Origin: Maritimibacter alkaliphilus
GTDB taxonomy: Bacteria; Pseudomonadota; Alphaproteobacteria; Rhodobacterales; Rhodobacteraceae
NCBI RefSeq assembly: GCF_019801605.1
Contig: NZ_JAHVIT010000001.1
Span: forward strand, 558,001 to 622,000
DNA length: 64,000 bases
Reading direction: 5' to 3'
The notes beneath the pieces were generated by a model. That model was not told the origin of the DNA. It made no database searches and worked only from the letters and a program-made list of their open reading frames with translations. Position 1 is the stretch's first letter. Every line of letters begins with the position of its first letter. Made by a program: the position numbers and the translations under genes. Below, piece after piece: positions 43,731-51,581 of this stretch.

Positions 43731-44393
43731 ATGATCTTCGGCCGACAAACATCCGATGACGACACGATCGTGCAGATGCTTGCCTCCGCGCTGAAGCGGG
43801 ACATCGCCTTCGGCCGTCTGCGCCCGGACGAGAAGCTCAAGATCGAAGCCCTGCGCCAACGCTATGGCGGCTCGGGCCATTCCATGCGTGAGACGCTGCG
43901 GATGCTGGTGGCGGAGGGCGTGGTGGAGGCCACGAACCAACGCGGCTTCCGGGTGACCTCGGCCACCGCCGATGACCTGAAGGACATCCTCTTGATGCGG
44001 ATCGAGGTCGAGCGCCTCGCCTTCGCCCGCTCGCTGGAGCAGGGCGGGGTGGACTGGGAGGCGGCGGTGATCGCCGCGGGCCACATGCTCGCCCGTGCCG
44101 ATGCGGTGGTTCAGGAGACCCCCGACGACACCACCGCGCTGCAATGGGACGAGGCCTGCCGTGCCTTCACGGCGGCGCTGCTCTCGGCCTGCGGCTCGCC
44201 CCGCCTGATCGAGACGGCGGACAGGTTCTACAATCAGTCGCGCCGGTTCCGGCTGGCGCTGCTGCGCGAGGGGCGGGTCGATTTCCCCGCCCGTGCCGCC
44301 CGGCAGGAGGCTCTTCTGGATGCGATTATCCAGCGTAAAAGAGACCTTGCCCTTGCCCTGCAGGAGGAGGACATAAGGGCGGACCTTACCTGA
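43731..44393 (+). CDS. GntR-family transcriptional regulator (FCD type)
   Basis: 220 residues from the ATG at 43731; the ATG at 43689 (MFQKYPTFSRTGYE...) is an alternative. The winged helix is at the start: ALKRDIAFGRLRPDEKLKIE, ALRQRYGGSGHSMRETLRML, GFRVTSATADDLKD. The remainder is an all-helical FCD ligand-binding domain with the metal-type histidine spacing not fully clear. It sits between the AroE-like gene (divergent) and the ABC transporter operon (28 bp downstream), and most likely senses a metabolite of the pathway those genes serve. Confidence 0.9.
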   Translation: MIFGRQTSDDDTIVQMLASALKRDIAFGRLRPDEKLKIEALRQRYGGSGHSMRETLRMLVAEGVVEATNQRGFRVTSATADDLKDILLMRIEVERLAFARSLEQGGVDWEAAVIAAGHMLARADAVVQETPDDTTALQWDEACRAFTAALLSACGSPRLIETADRFYNQSRRFRLALLREGRVDFPARAARQEALLDAIIQRKRDLALALQEEDIRADLT

Positions 44394-44421
44394 CTTCAGA
44401 TTTATACTGGGAGGAGACTAC

Positions 44422-45444
44422 ATGACTAAATTCAATCGTCGCCAGACACTTGGCCTGATGGGCGCCGCGGCGGCCACCAGCCTTGCCGCACCGGCACTGG
44501 CGCAGAACCGCAAGGCCGTGGTGGGTGCCATGAGCCTGACCAGCCACTCGGGCAGCTTCATCGCGCTGCAGCGGGGCTACTTCGAGCAGGCGGGCCTCGA
44601 TGTCGAACTCAAGTTCTTCGAAGCGGCACAGCCGATGGCTGTCGCGATCGCCTCGGGCGACGTGGACTTCGGTGTCACCGCCATCACCGGCGGTCTGATC
44701 AACCTCGCCCAGAAGGGCGCGGTCACGGTCATCGGCGGCGCGCTCTCGGAAGAGCCCGGCATCGATGGCCAGATGTACCTGGCCTCGGACAAGGCGTTCC
44801 AGGACGGGCTGACCTCGATCGAGGGCCTTGCGGGCCGTCGCTTCGGCGTGACCACCGCGGGCTCCTCGTTCCACTACATGGGCGCCAAGGCCGCGATGCA
44901 TGCGGGCGTCGACGCCCCGGAATTCGTGCCGCTGCAGAAGGTCGGTGCCATCGTCGGCGCGCTCAAGTCCGGCCAGGTCGATGCCTGGGCCATCGTGCCC
45001 CACATCGCCAAGGCGCTCGCCGGTGCGCCGGAAGTCCACGCCATCGGCATGGTCGCGGACGTGGTGCCGAACTACCAGGTGACCACCGTCTTCACCTCGC
45101 AGAAGAACGCGGGCAACGAGCGCGGTCTGACCGAGAGCTTCCTCAAGGGCTTCGGCATGGGCGTCAGCGACTACAACGCCACCATGGTCGACAAGACGAA
45201 CGGGGACGAGGCCATCCAGGAGATGGTCAAGATCATCCACCAGTACGTCTATTCCGACCGTGAGTTCGAGAAGGCCGCGCCGTCGATCATCAACGGCTCG
45301 ATGCGTCTCAACGAGGGCGCCGCGCTGAACACCGCCTCGGTGGCGGATCAGCTGGCGTGGATGCAGTCCGAAGGGCTGATCTCCAACGACATCACCCTCG
45401 ATACCTTCGTGGACACCAGCTACGTCGAAACCATCGACGCCTGA
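44422..45444 (+). CDS. ABC transporter substrate-binding protein, SsuA/NMT1-THI5 type, Tat-like signal
   Basis: 340 residues; gggaggagac lies just before the ATG. The signal region FNRRQTLGLMGAAAATSLAA has twin arginines followed by a weakly hydrophobic stretch and APALAQ, pointing to Tat export. The mature protein follows the NMT1/SsuA pattern: HSGSFIALQRGYFEQAGLDV, FGVTAITGGLINLAQKG, LAGRRFGVTTAGSSFHY and VGAIVGALKSGQVDAW. It delivers an unknown small organic ligand (members bind alkanesulfonates, pyrimidine precursors, taurine or aromatic acids) to the permease encoded two genes downstream. Confidence 0.9.
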   Translation: MTKFNRRQTLGLMGAAAATSLAAPALAQNRKAVVGAMSLTSHSGSFIALQRGYFEQAGLDVELKFFEAAQPMAVAIASGDVDFGVTAITGGLINLAQKGAVTVIGGALSEEPGIDGQMYLASDKAFQDGLTSIEGLAGRRFGVTTAGSSFHYMGAKAAMHAGVDAPEFVPLQKVGAIVGALKSGQVDAWAIVPHIAKALAGAPEVHAIGMVADVVPNYQVTTVFTSQKNAGNERGLTESFLKGFGMGVSDYNATMVDKTNGDEAIQEMVKIIHQYVYSDREFEKAAPSIINGSMRLNEGAALNTASVADQLAWMQSEGLISNDITLDTFVDTSYVETIDA

Positions 45445-45504
45445 CGTCCGAACGACCCCGCGGGGCGGCCCCGTGCCGTCCCGCAAACCCTCAGTGAGTT
45501 CCCC

Positions 45505-46272
45505 ATGGATATCCGACTAGACGGCATCAGCCATTACTATGGCGAGACCGAGGTATTGCGTGACATCACGCTGGACGTGCCCTCCGGGCAGATCGTCTGC
45601 CTCGTCGGCCCCTCCGGTTGCGGCAAGTCCACCCTGCTGCGTTTCATCGGCGGGCTGGAGCGCCCCACCAAGGGCGCCGTGCTCCAGATGGGCCAGCCGC
45701 CCGAAGGCTGCCTCAACCCGCTGACCTACGTCTTCCAGGATTTCGCCCTGCTGCCCTGGCGCTCGGTGCGCGGGAACATCTCGCTGGTGCTGGAGGATCA
45801 CGGCATCCGCGGCGCGAAGGCCGACAAGATCATCGCCGACGTGCTGGCCCGCACCAAGCTGTCCGACTTTGCCAAGGCGCTGCCCAAGCAGCTGTCGGGC
45901 GGGATGAAGCAGCGGGTGGCCATCGCCCGCGCCCTCGCGGTGAACCCCGCCGTGATGCTGATGGACGAGCCGCTCTCCGCGCTCGACAGCCAGACCCGCG
46001 AGCTGCTGATGGATGACCTGATCGCGCTCTGGGACCGGCAGCCCTTCACCGCCGTCTACGTCACGCACAACCTGAACGAGGCGGTCCGCCTCGGGCACAA
46101 GATCGTGGTGCTCTCGCGCCGCCCGGGTGCGATCCGCGAGGTGGTCGAGATCGACCGCCCCCTGACCGAGCGCAGCTTTGCCGACGTCGATCTGGAACGC
46201 ACCCAGAAACACCTTTGGACACTCATGCGCGAAGAGGCGCGTGCCGCAGATGAGGAGCTGCTTGATGTCTGA
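45505..46272 (+). CDS. ABC transporter ATP-binding protein (SsuB/TauB type)
   Basis: 255 residues. Walker A GPSGCGKSTLLRF, Q-loop DFALLPWRSV, signature LSGGMKQRVAIARAL and Walker B VMLMDEPLSALD followed by the switch histidine in YVTHNLNEAV. The C-terminal segment contains LSRRPGAIREVVEIDRPL, typical of nitrate/sulfonate/taurine importers. It lies between the binding protein (60 bp upstream) and permease genes, and overlaps the permease start by 8 bp. Confidence 0.95.
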   Translation: MDIRLDGISHYYGETEVLRDITLDVPSGQIVCLVGPSGCGKSTLLRFIGGLERPTKGAVLQMGQPPEGCLNPLTYVFQDFALLPWRSVRGNISLVLEDHGIRGAKADKIIADVLARTKLSDFAKALPKQLSGGMKQRVAIARALAVNPAVMLMDEPLSALDSQTRELLMDDLIALWDRQPFTAVYVTHNLNEAVRLGHKIVVLSRRPGAIREVVEIDRPLTERSFADVDLERTQKHLWTLMREEARAADEELLDV

Positions 46273-47101
46273 CGCGACCCTTCACTCGGCCCCGCCGCCG
46301 GCGGCGGCGCCCACCGAGGCCATGGAAATCCGCTTCCGTGGCGGTGGCTTCGTCGCCAAGCCGCACCGCTGGATGGCGCCCATCGTCTTCGTCGTCCTGA
46401 TCGCCTTCATCGAGATCGGCACCCGCAGCGGGTTCATCTCCTCGCTGACGCTGCCGCGCCCCTCGGACGTGCTGGCGACGCTGGTGCAGCTCTACAAGTC
46501 CGGCCAGCTCTTCGAGCACCTCGTGCCCTCGCTGACCCGTCTGGCGGTCGGTGCCTCGCTGGGCTCCATCGTCGGCATCTCCGTCGGCGTGATGATCGGG
46601 CTCTTCTCCTATGTCCGCGCGGGCCTCGTGCCGGTGGTGGCCGCGATCTTCCCGATCCCCAAGATCGCGCTGCTGCCGCTCTTCGTGATCTGGTTCGGCA
46701 TCGATGAGTCTTCTAAATACGCGCTGATTGCCTTTGGCACCTTCACCCCCACCGTCGTCGCCACCTATGGGGCGGTGGACAACGTGGACCGCTCGCTGAT
46801 CCGCATGGGGCAGAGCTTCGGCCTGTCGTGGTTCTCCATCGTGCGCAAGATCGTGCTGCCCGGCGCCATGCCCGGCATCCTCTCGGGGCTGCGGATCTCG
46901 CTGGCCATCGCCATCATCCTGCTGGTCGCCGCCGAGATGCTGGGCGCGCAGCACGGCATCGGGGCCTATATCCTCGAAGCCGGTTCGCTCTATGACCTCG
47001 AACGGCTCTTCGCCGGTGTGGTGATCCTCTCGCTGCTCGGGGTGATCACCTCGGGCGCCATCGGGCTGATCGAGCGCCGCGTGCTGGGGTGGCGGACATG
47101 A
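46265..47101 (+). CDS. ABC transporter permease (SsuC/TauC type)
   Basis: 278 residues from the ATG at 46265, which overlaps the ATPase stop; the open frame further upstream is antisense-like readthrough. Six membrane helices. The coupling-helix EAA motif is visible as VDRSLIRMGQSFGLSWFSIVRKIVLP (quoted region near residue 180), and GLRISLAIAIILLVAAEMLG is the helix before the typical GIGAYI. It imports the unknown ligand with the ATPase and the SsuA-like binding protein. Its TGA overlaps the oxidoreductase start (ATGA). Confidence 0.93.
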   Translation: MSDATLHSAPPPAAAPTEAMEIRFRGGGFVAKPHRWMAPIVFVVLIAFIEIGTRSGFISSLTLPRPSDVLATLVQLYKSGQLFEHLVPSLTRLAVGASLGSIVGISVGVMIGLFSYVRAGLVPVVAAIFPIPKIALLPLFVIWFGIDESSKYALIAFGTFTPTVVATYGAVDNVDRSLIRMGQSFGLSWFSIVRKIVLPGAMPGILSGLRISLAIAIILLVAAEMLGAQHGIGAYILEAGSLYDLERLFAGVVILSLLGVITSGAIGLIERRVLGWRT

Positions 47102-48306
47102 GCCGCAAACCCGAAAGCGCCTATGACGTGATCGTCGCCGGTGGCGGGGCAGGTGGCATCGGGGCGGCGCTCGGCGCTGCCGCCGAGGGGGCCAAGGTCC
47201 TGCTGGTCGAGAAATACGGCTTCCTCGGCGGGGCGGCCACCACCTCGCAGGTGCTGGCCTACTGCGGCTTTTTCCAGCAGGGGCCGGACCCGATCAAGGC
47301 CGTGGGCGGTGTCGCCGACCTGCTGCTCGACGAGCTGCGCGCGCTCGGCCTCGATTGCGAACCCTTCAAGTCGCCCACCACCTCCAACTGGATCATCCTG
47401 CTGGAGCCGGAGGCGGTGAAACTCGCCATGGACCGGGTGCTGGCCAAGAACGGGGTGGAGGTGCTGCTGCACACCCGCATCGCCGCCGTCACCCGCACCG
47501 CCTCGCGGCTGGAGAGCGCCACGCTCGCGGGCATGGACGGACGACAGCGGGTCACGGCAGAGGCCTTCGTGGATGCCACGGGCGATGCCAACCTCTCGCT
47601 CGTCGCGGGCCAGCCCTGCCGGACGGGCAATGCCGAGGGCAAGCTTCAGGCGGTCTCGGCCCCGGTGCGGATCGGCGGGCGCGACATGTCGGTGCCCATC
47701 GACCGGGACGCGATCATCGCGGCCTTCAGGGACTACAACAAGACCGGCGCCTATCCCACGGCGCGGGAGGATGGCGGCATCTTCACCGTCGTCCCCCGCA
47801 CCGGCGAGATGTGGTGGATGATGTTCGACCACCCCATGGCCGATCTCTCCTCCCGCAGCTTCAGCGAGGCAGAGCGCGCCTCGCGCGAGGCGGCCCATGA
47901 CTACGTCGAGGTGCTGCGCGACAAGGTTCCGGGGTTCCAGAACGCCTACCTCGTCCAGACCGGGCCGCAGATCGGGATCCGCGAAAGCCGCCACCCCGTC
48001 GCGCGCTACGAACTGACGGGAGAGGACCTTATGAAGGGTCGCCGTCGTCCCGATGGCGTGGCCCGCGCCGCCTGGCCGATGGAGGATCACTCCGTCGCGG
48101 GCAAGCCGGTTTACCACCCGATCGGCGGCGAGGGCTTTGCCGATATCCCGCTCGACTGCCTGCGGGCCAAGGGGCTGGACAACCTCTATTTCGCGGGCCG
48201 GGTGATCGGCGCGGACGACATGGCCTATGCCTCGATCCGGGTCATGGGCACCGCCTTTGCCACCGGCGAGGCCGCGGGCCGCGCGGCCTATCGCAACGAA
48301 CAGTAA
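47098..48306 (+). CDS. FAD-dependent oxidoreductase (FAD_oxidored type)
   Basis: 402 residues. N-terminal dinucleotide motif DVIVAGGGAGGIGAALGAAA and KVLLVEKYGFLGGAATTSQV, typical of FAD enzymes acting on organic acids or amines. The middle has VDATGDANLSLVAG and the C-terminus LYFAGRVIGADDMAYASIRV with GTAFATGEAAG, the conserved FAD-binding end. It starts by ATGA overlap with the permease gene, so it is the last gene of the transporter operon and probably carries out the first oxidation of the imported ligand. A terminator follows. The substrate is unknown. Confidence 0.87.
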   Translation: MSRKPESAYDVIVAGGGAGGIGAALGAAAEGAKVLLVEKYGFLGGAATTSQVLAYCGFFQQGPDPIKAVGGVADLLLDELRALGLDCEPFKSPTTSNWIILLEPEAVKLAMDRVLAKNGVEVLLHTRIAAVTRTASRLESATLAGMDGRQRVTAEAFVDATGDANLSLVAGQPCRTGNAEGKLQAVSAPVRIGGRDMSVPIDRDAIIAAFRDYNKTGAYPTAREDGGIFTVVPRTGEMWWMMFDHPMADLSSRSFSEAERASREAAHDYVEVLRDKVPGFQNAYLVQTGPQIGIRESRHPVARYELTGEDLMKGRRRPDGVARAAWPMEDHSVAGKPVYHPIGGEGFADIPLDCLRAKGLDNLYFAGRVIGADDMAYASIRVMGTAFATGEAAGRAAYRNEQ

Positions 48307-48327
48307 GGACCTGCCTTTTCCGCAGGC

Positions 48328-48368
48328 AGCCCCCGTGCCCCTGCAAGGGCGCGGGGGCTTTCGCGTTT
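48328..48368 (+). terminator. Rho-independent terminator of the transporter/oxidoreductase operon
   Basis: An 8-bp stem agcccccg/cgggggct (48328-48335, 48352-48359) enclosing a smaller gccc/gggc hairpin, followed by ttcgcgttt. Confidence 0.75.
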
Positions 48369-48473
48369 GAGGGGAGTGGACGCTGCCGCGGGATGCGTTA
48401 AACCTGCGCCTGACACGCATGTGCCCGCCGCAGGCAACACCGGGCGGGCCTCACGGCAAGAGGAGCCCCGCCC

Positions 48474-49622
48474 ATGTCCCTGATGGAGAAAATCCGCAGC
48501 TACCAGGATGAGCTGACCGCCATCCGCCGCGACATCCACGCCCACCCCGAACTGGGGCTGCAGGAGCACCGCACCGCGGCGCTGGTGGCGGAGAAGCTGG
48601 AAAGCTGGGGCATCGAGGTGCATCGCGGCATCGGCCAGACCGGCGTCGTGGGCGTGCTGCAGGGCCGTCCCGGCAACCGCGCCGTGGGCCTGCGCGCCGA
48701 CATGGACGCGCTGCCCATCGAGGAGGAGAACGACGTTCCCTACCGCTCGACCGTGCCCGGCGTGATGCATGCCTGCGGCCATGACGGCCACACCACCATG
48801 CTGCTCGGCGCGGCCAAGTACCTGGCCGAGACCAAGAACTTTGACGGTACCGTCTATTTCATCTTCCAGCCCGCCGAGGAAGGCGTGGGCGGCGCGCTTG
48901 CCATGCTGGCGGACAAGCTCTTCGAGAAATTCCCCTGCGACAGCGTCTATGGCCTGCACAACCGGCCCAACATGCCGGTGGGCGAATACGGCATCTGCGA
49001 CGGTCCCGCCATGGCGGGCGGCGCCTTCTTCGACGTGAAGGTGACCGGCGTCGGCGCCCACGGCGCACAGCCGCAGGCGGGGATCGACCCGGTTGTCGCG
49101 GCCTGCCACATCGCCACGGCCGCGCAATCCATCGTCTCGCGCAACGTGCTGCCGGGCCAGCCGGCCGTGCTCTCGATCACCAAGATCGCAGGGGGCGACG
49201 CCTATAACGTCATTCCCAACACGGCGACGATGGGCGGCACCGCGCGCTTCTTCAAACGCGAGATCGGCGAGCAGCTGGAGACCCAGTTCCGCAAGGTGGC
49301 CGAGGGCGTGGCCGCGGGCCTCGGCTGCACGGTCGAGGTGGACTGGCGCCTGATCTTCGCCCCCACCATCAATGCCGAGGCCGAGACCGAGGACAGTGCC
49401 GCCGCCGCCGTGGACCTCGTCGGTATCGAGAAGGTCGCCCGCGGCTTCCCGGCCTCCATGGGCTCGGAGGATTTCTCCTTCATGATGGAGAAGGTGCCGG
49501 GCAGCTACATGCAGGTGGGCAACGGGCCGGGCTTCAACCCGCACCACCCCAAGTACATGTTCAACGACGAGACGATCCCCTACGGGGTCGGCCTCTACGC
49601 CCGCATCGTCGAACGCGGCTGA
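48474..49622 (+). CDS. M20-family metal-dependent amidohydrolase (hippurate hydrolase-like)
   Basis: 382 residues. Motifs of the M20D group: RRDIHAHPELGLQEHRTAAL, GLRADMDALPIEE (metal Asp), VMHACGHDGHTTMLLGAAKY (His and catalytic region), FIFQPAEEGVGGA (Glu pair), YGLHNRPNMPVG, and a C-terminal FPASMGSEDFSFMM with a metal ligand. Such enzymes hydrolyse N-acyl amino acids or indole-3-acetyl amides. It sits right behind the transporter operon terminator and has its own downstream terminator, so it is a separate unit but may act on the same imported compounds. Confidence 0.93.
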   Translation: MSLMEKIRSYQDELTAIRRDIHAHPELGLQEHRTAALVAEKLESWGIEVHRGIGQTGVVGVLQGRPGNRAVGLRADMDALPIEEENDVPYRSTVPGVMHACGHDGHTTMLLGAAKYLAETKNFDGTVYFIFQPAEEGVGGALAMLADKLFEKFPCDSVYGLHNRPNMPVGEYGICDGPAMAGGAFFDVKVTGVGAHGAQPQAGIDPVVAACHIATAAQSIVSRNVLPGQPAVLSITKIAGGDAYNVIPNTATMGGTARFFKREIGEQLETQFRKVAEGVAAGLGCTVEVDWRLIFAPTINAEAETEDSAAAAVDLVGIEKVARGFPASMGSEDFSFMMEKVPGSYMQVGNGPGFNPHHPKYMFNDETIPYGVGLYARIVERG

Positions 49623-49680
49623 CCGCGACTGCGGTGACGGCCCGGGCTGCCCGTGCCGTCACCGCCCTGCGCCAGAACGT

Positions 49681-49706
49681 CGCCCCGGCCCGGCCGGGGC
49701 GTTTTT
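49681..49706 (+). terminator. Rho-independent terminator of the M20 amidohydrolase gene
   Basis: An 8-bp GC stem (cgccccgg/ccggggcg around cccgg, 49681-49701) followed by ttttt. Confidence 0.9.
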
Positions 49707-49746
49707 CATATGGTCAGGGGGCAGGGCGCTGCCTAAAGGCTGGGGC

Positions 49747-50088
49747 ATGAGTGATACCCTGCCGCCGTGCCCCGAATGCGCCTCCGCCTATGTCTATCAG
49801 GTCGACGCGCTGCTGATCTGCCCCGAGTGCGGGCATGAATTCTCCGCCACCGCGAGCGAGGAGGAGGGCCCGCAGGTGCGCGACAGCGTCGGCAACCCGC
49901 TGGCGGACGGCGACACGGTGACGGTAATCAAGGACCTGAAGGTCAAGGGCTCGTCTCTGGTGGTGAAGGTCGGCACCAAGGTGCGCGGCATCCGTCTGGT
50001 GGACGGCGATCACGACATCGACTGCAAGATCCCCGGCATCGGCCAGATGGGGCTGAAGTCGGAATTCGTGAAGAAGGTCTCCGAGTAA
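49747..50088 (+). CDS. yjdM: YjdM/PhnA-family zinc-ribbon protein
   Basis: 113 residues, the standard length. An N-terminal zinc ribbon (CPECASAYVYQVDALLICPE, with a second Cys pair) is followed by the highly conserved C-terminal domain: DSVGNPLADGDTVTVIKDLK, VKGSSLVVKVGTKVRGIRLV and DIDCKIPGIGQMGLKSEFVK. Formerly linked to phosphonate use (phnA), but its function in most bacteria is not established. It is a single gene; a GC hairpin (50106-50135) without a T-run lies downstream. Confidence 0.93.
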   Translation: MSDTLPPCPECASAYVYQVDALLICPECGHEFSATASEEEGPQVRDSVGNPLADGDTVTVIKDLKVKGSSLVVKVGTKVRGIRLVDGDHDIDCKIPGIGQMGLKSEFVKKVSE

Positions 50089-50190
50089 GAGCACCTCAAG
50101 CGAAACCCCCGCGGGCCGCTTATGCGGTGCGGGGGCTCTGGCGCGGGGGCGTGCCCGCGCAGGGGCGGCTTTCTGCCGCCCGCAAAGGTC

Positions 50191-50892
50191 TCAGCCTTCC
50201 GCCTGACGGCGGGCGGCCTGCGCCTCCAGATCGAGGTGACCGCGCAGGCCCTCGGGCATCTGCAACGCCCCGGCGAGGCTTTCGAGATACTGCTGCTCCT
50301 CCGGCGTGTCCGGGTCGATCGACAGCGCGGAGGCAAGGTAGATCTCCGCCCGCTGCTCGGTCGTACGCGCCAGACGGGCCACGGCCACCGGATCGGCAGG
50401 GGCCGCGAAATAGTCGAAGAGCGCGGATTTCTCCGCAGACCCCAGCCCGAGGTTGCCGATCTGCTCGTGGATGCGGGCGTGTTCCTCCTGGTCGATGTGA
50501 CCGTCGGACTTGGCCGCGGCGATCATCGCCTTCATCAGCGCCAGCCGGAAATCCTCGCCGCCCGCGTCGTGGTCGTTCTCCACGTCGAAGCCGCTGTCGG
50601 CGGGGGGCTTGGGCAGGTTCAGCGGCTCGGCCTCGGTGCCGGAGGTCTTCTTGGCCTGCCAGTCGGAATAGGCCTTGTAGGCCAGCCCGCCGACCACGGC
50701 CATGCCGCCGATCTTCAGCGCCTTGCCTCCCAGCTTGCGGCCCTTCTTGCTGCCCAGAAGCAGCGCTGCGAGACCCCCGGCGGTGGCCCCGCCCAGCAGA
50801 CCGTCGGGAAGACCCCCGGATGTGCCGGAGGCGGACCGCTTCTGGCCGCCGCCCGATCCGAGAAACCCTTCGAGAAGTCTGTTCACGTCCAT
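50191..50892 (-). CDS. TerB-family (DUF533/YebE-like) protein
   Basis: 233 residues from the ATG at 50892 (MDVNRLLEGFLGSGGGQKRS). The N-terminus is Gly/Ser-rich, followed by a hydrophobic Gly/Ala segment (LLGGATAGGLAALLLGSKKG and LKIGGMAVVGGLAYKAYSDW), then an acidic C-terminal TerB-like helical domain: RLALMKAMIAAAKSDGHIDQ with AEIYLASALSIDPDTPEEQQ. Family members are membrane-associated and sometimes called tellurite resistance proteins, but the role is uncertain; the paired Asp residues in AKSDGHID suggest metal binding. It is a single leftward gene. Confidence 0.85.
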   Translation of the reverse strand: MDVNRLLEGFLGSGGGQKRSASGTSGGLPDGLLGGATAGGLAALLLGSKKGRKLGGKALKIGGMAVVGGLAYKAYSDWQAKKTSGTEAEPLNLPKPPADSGFDVENDHDAGGEDFRLALMKAMIAAAKSDGHIDQEEHARIHEQIGNLGLGSAEKSALFDYFAAPADPVAVARLARTTEQRAEIYLASALSIDPDTPEEQQYLESLAGALQMPEGLRGHLDLEAQAARRQAEG

Positions 50893-51090
50893 GTCTCGCC
50901 TCGCTCTGTTGTTCGAGATCGAGGTATGGAGGCGGGGAGCGCCCTTCAAGACCGCTTCACGATCCGTTCAGGGGCGCGTCATCCGGGGCGGCGGAGGGCC
51001 GCCGCGCGGGGATCGTGACGCCGCCAGACCGGGGCCACGACAGGCGCAGGCCTTTCGCCGCCGAGGGGCGCTGCCGAAGGCTGCCCGGGG

Positions 51091-51471
51091 TCAGCGCTTC
51101 GCGATCAGGTCGATCTCGACCAGAGCGTCATAGGCCAGCCCGGTGACGCCGACACAGGTCCGCGCCGGGCGCCGGTCCTCGGGGAACCAGCTGGCGTAGG
51201 TCTCGTTCATGGCGGCGTAGTCGCGCTTGAACTCCGTCAGGTAAACCCGGCACATCAGGACGTTTTCCCAGCCAAGGCCGATGCCTGCCATGATCGTCTG
51301 GAGGTTGGTCATCACGTTGTTGGTCTGCGCCACGATCCCGTCCGGCAGGACGCCGGGGGCCTCGGGCGTGTCGGGCATCTGGCCGGTGATGCAGATCAGC
51401 CCGTCGCTCTCAACCGCATGGCTGAAGGGGGCCACCGGCGTCGTGCCATCGGCGATCATGTGGTATTTCAT
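51091..51471 (-). CDS. RidA-family enamine/imine deaminase
   Basis: 126 residues, typical length. Family blocks: TPVAPFSHAVESDGLICITG, GIVAQTNNVMTNLQTIMAGI and RRPARTCVGVTGLAYDALVE with the arginine that binds the substrate carboxylate (in RPARTCVGV) and the final EIDLIA. RidA-type proteins hydrolyse reactive 2-aminoacrylate-type enamines released by PLP-dependent dehydratases. A D-serine dehydratase, which produces such an intermediate, is encoded 2 kb away, which fits this role. It lies downstream of the GMC oxidoreductase gene's end with about 110 bp between, on the same strand. Confidence 0.9.
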   Translation of the reverse strand: MKYHMIADGTTPVAPFSHAVESDGLICITGQMPDTPEAPGVLPDGIVAQTNNVMTNLQTIMAGIGLGWENVLMCRVYLTEFKRDYAAMNETYASWFPEDRRPARTCVGVTGLAYDALVEIDLIAKR

Positions 51472-51581
51472 GGGGGTGTCCTTGCGGTCAGTGCGGTCCT
51501 GTGTCCGGGCCAGTCTAGCCCGCCCGGACAGAGCCTGTCACCTCTTGGCCTGTTGTCGGAAAGAGATGGCAGGGCAGGGGA

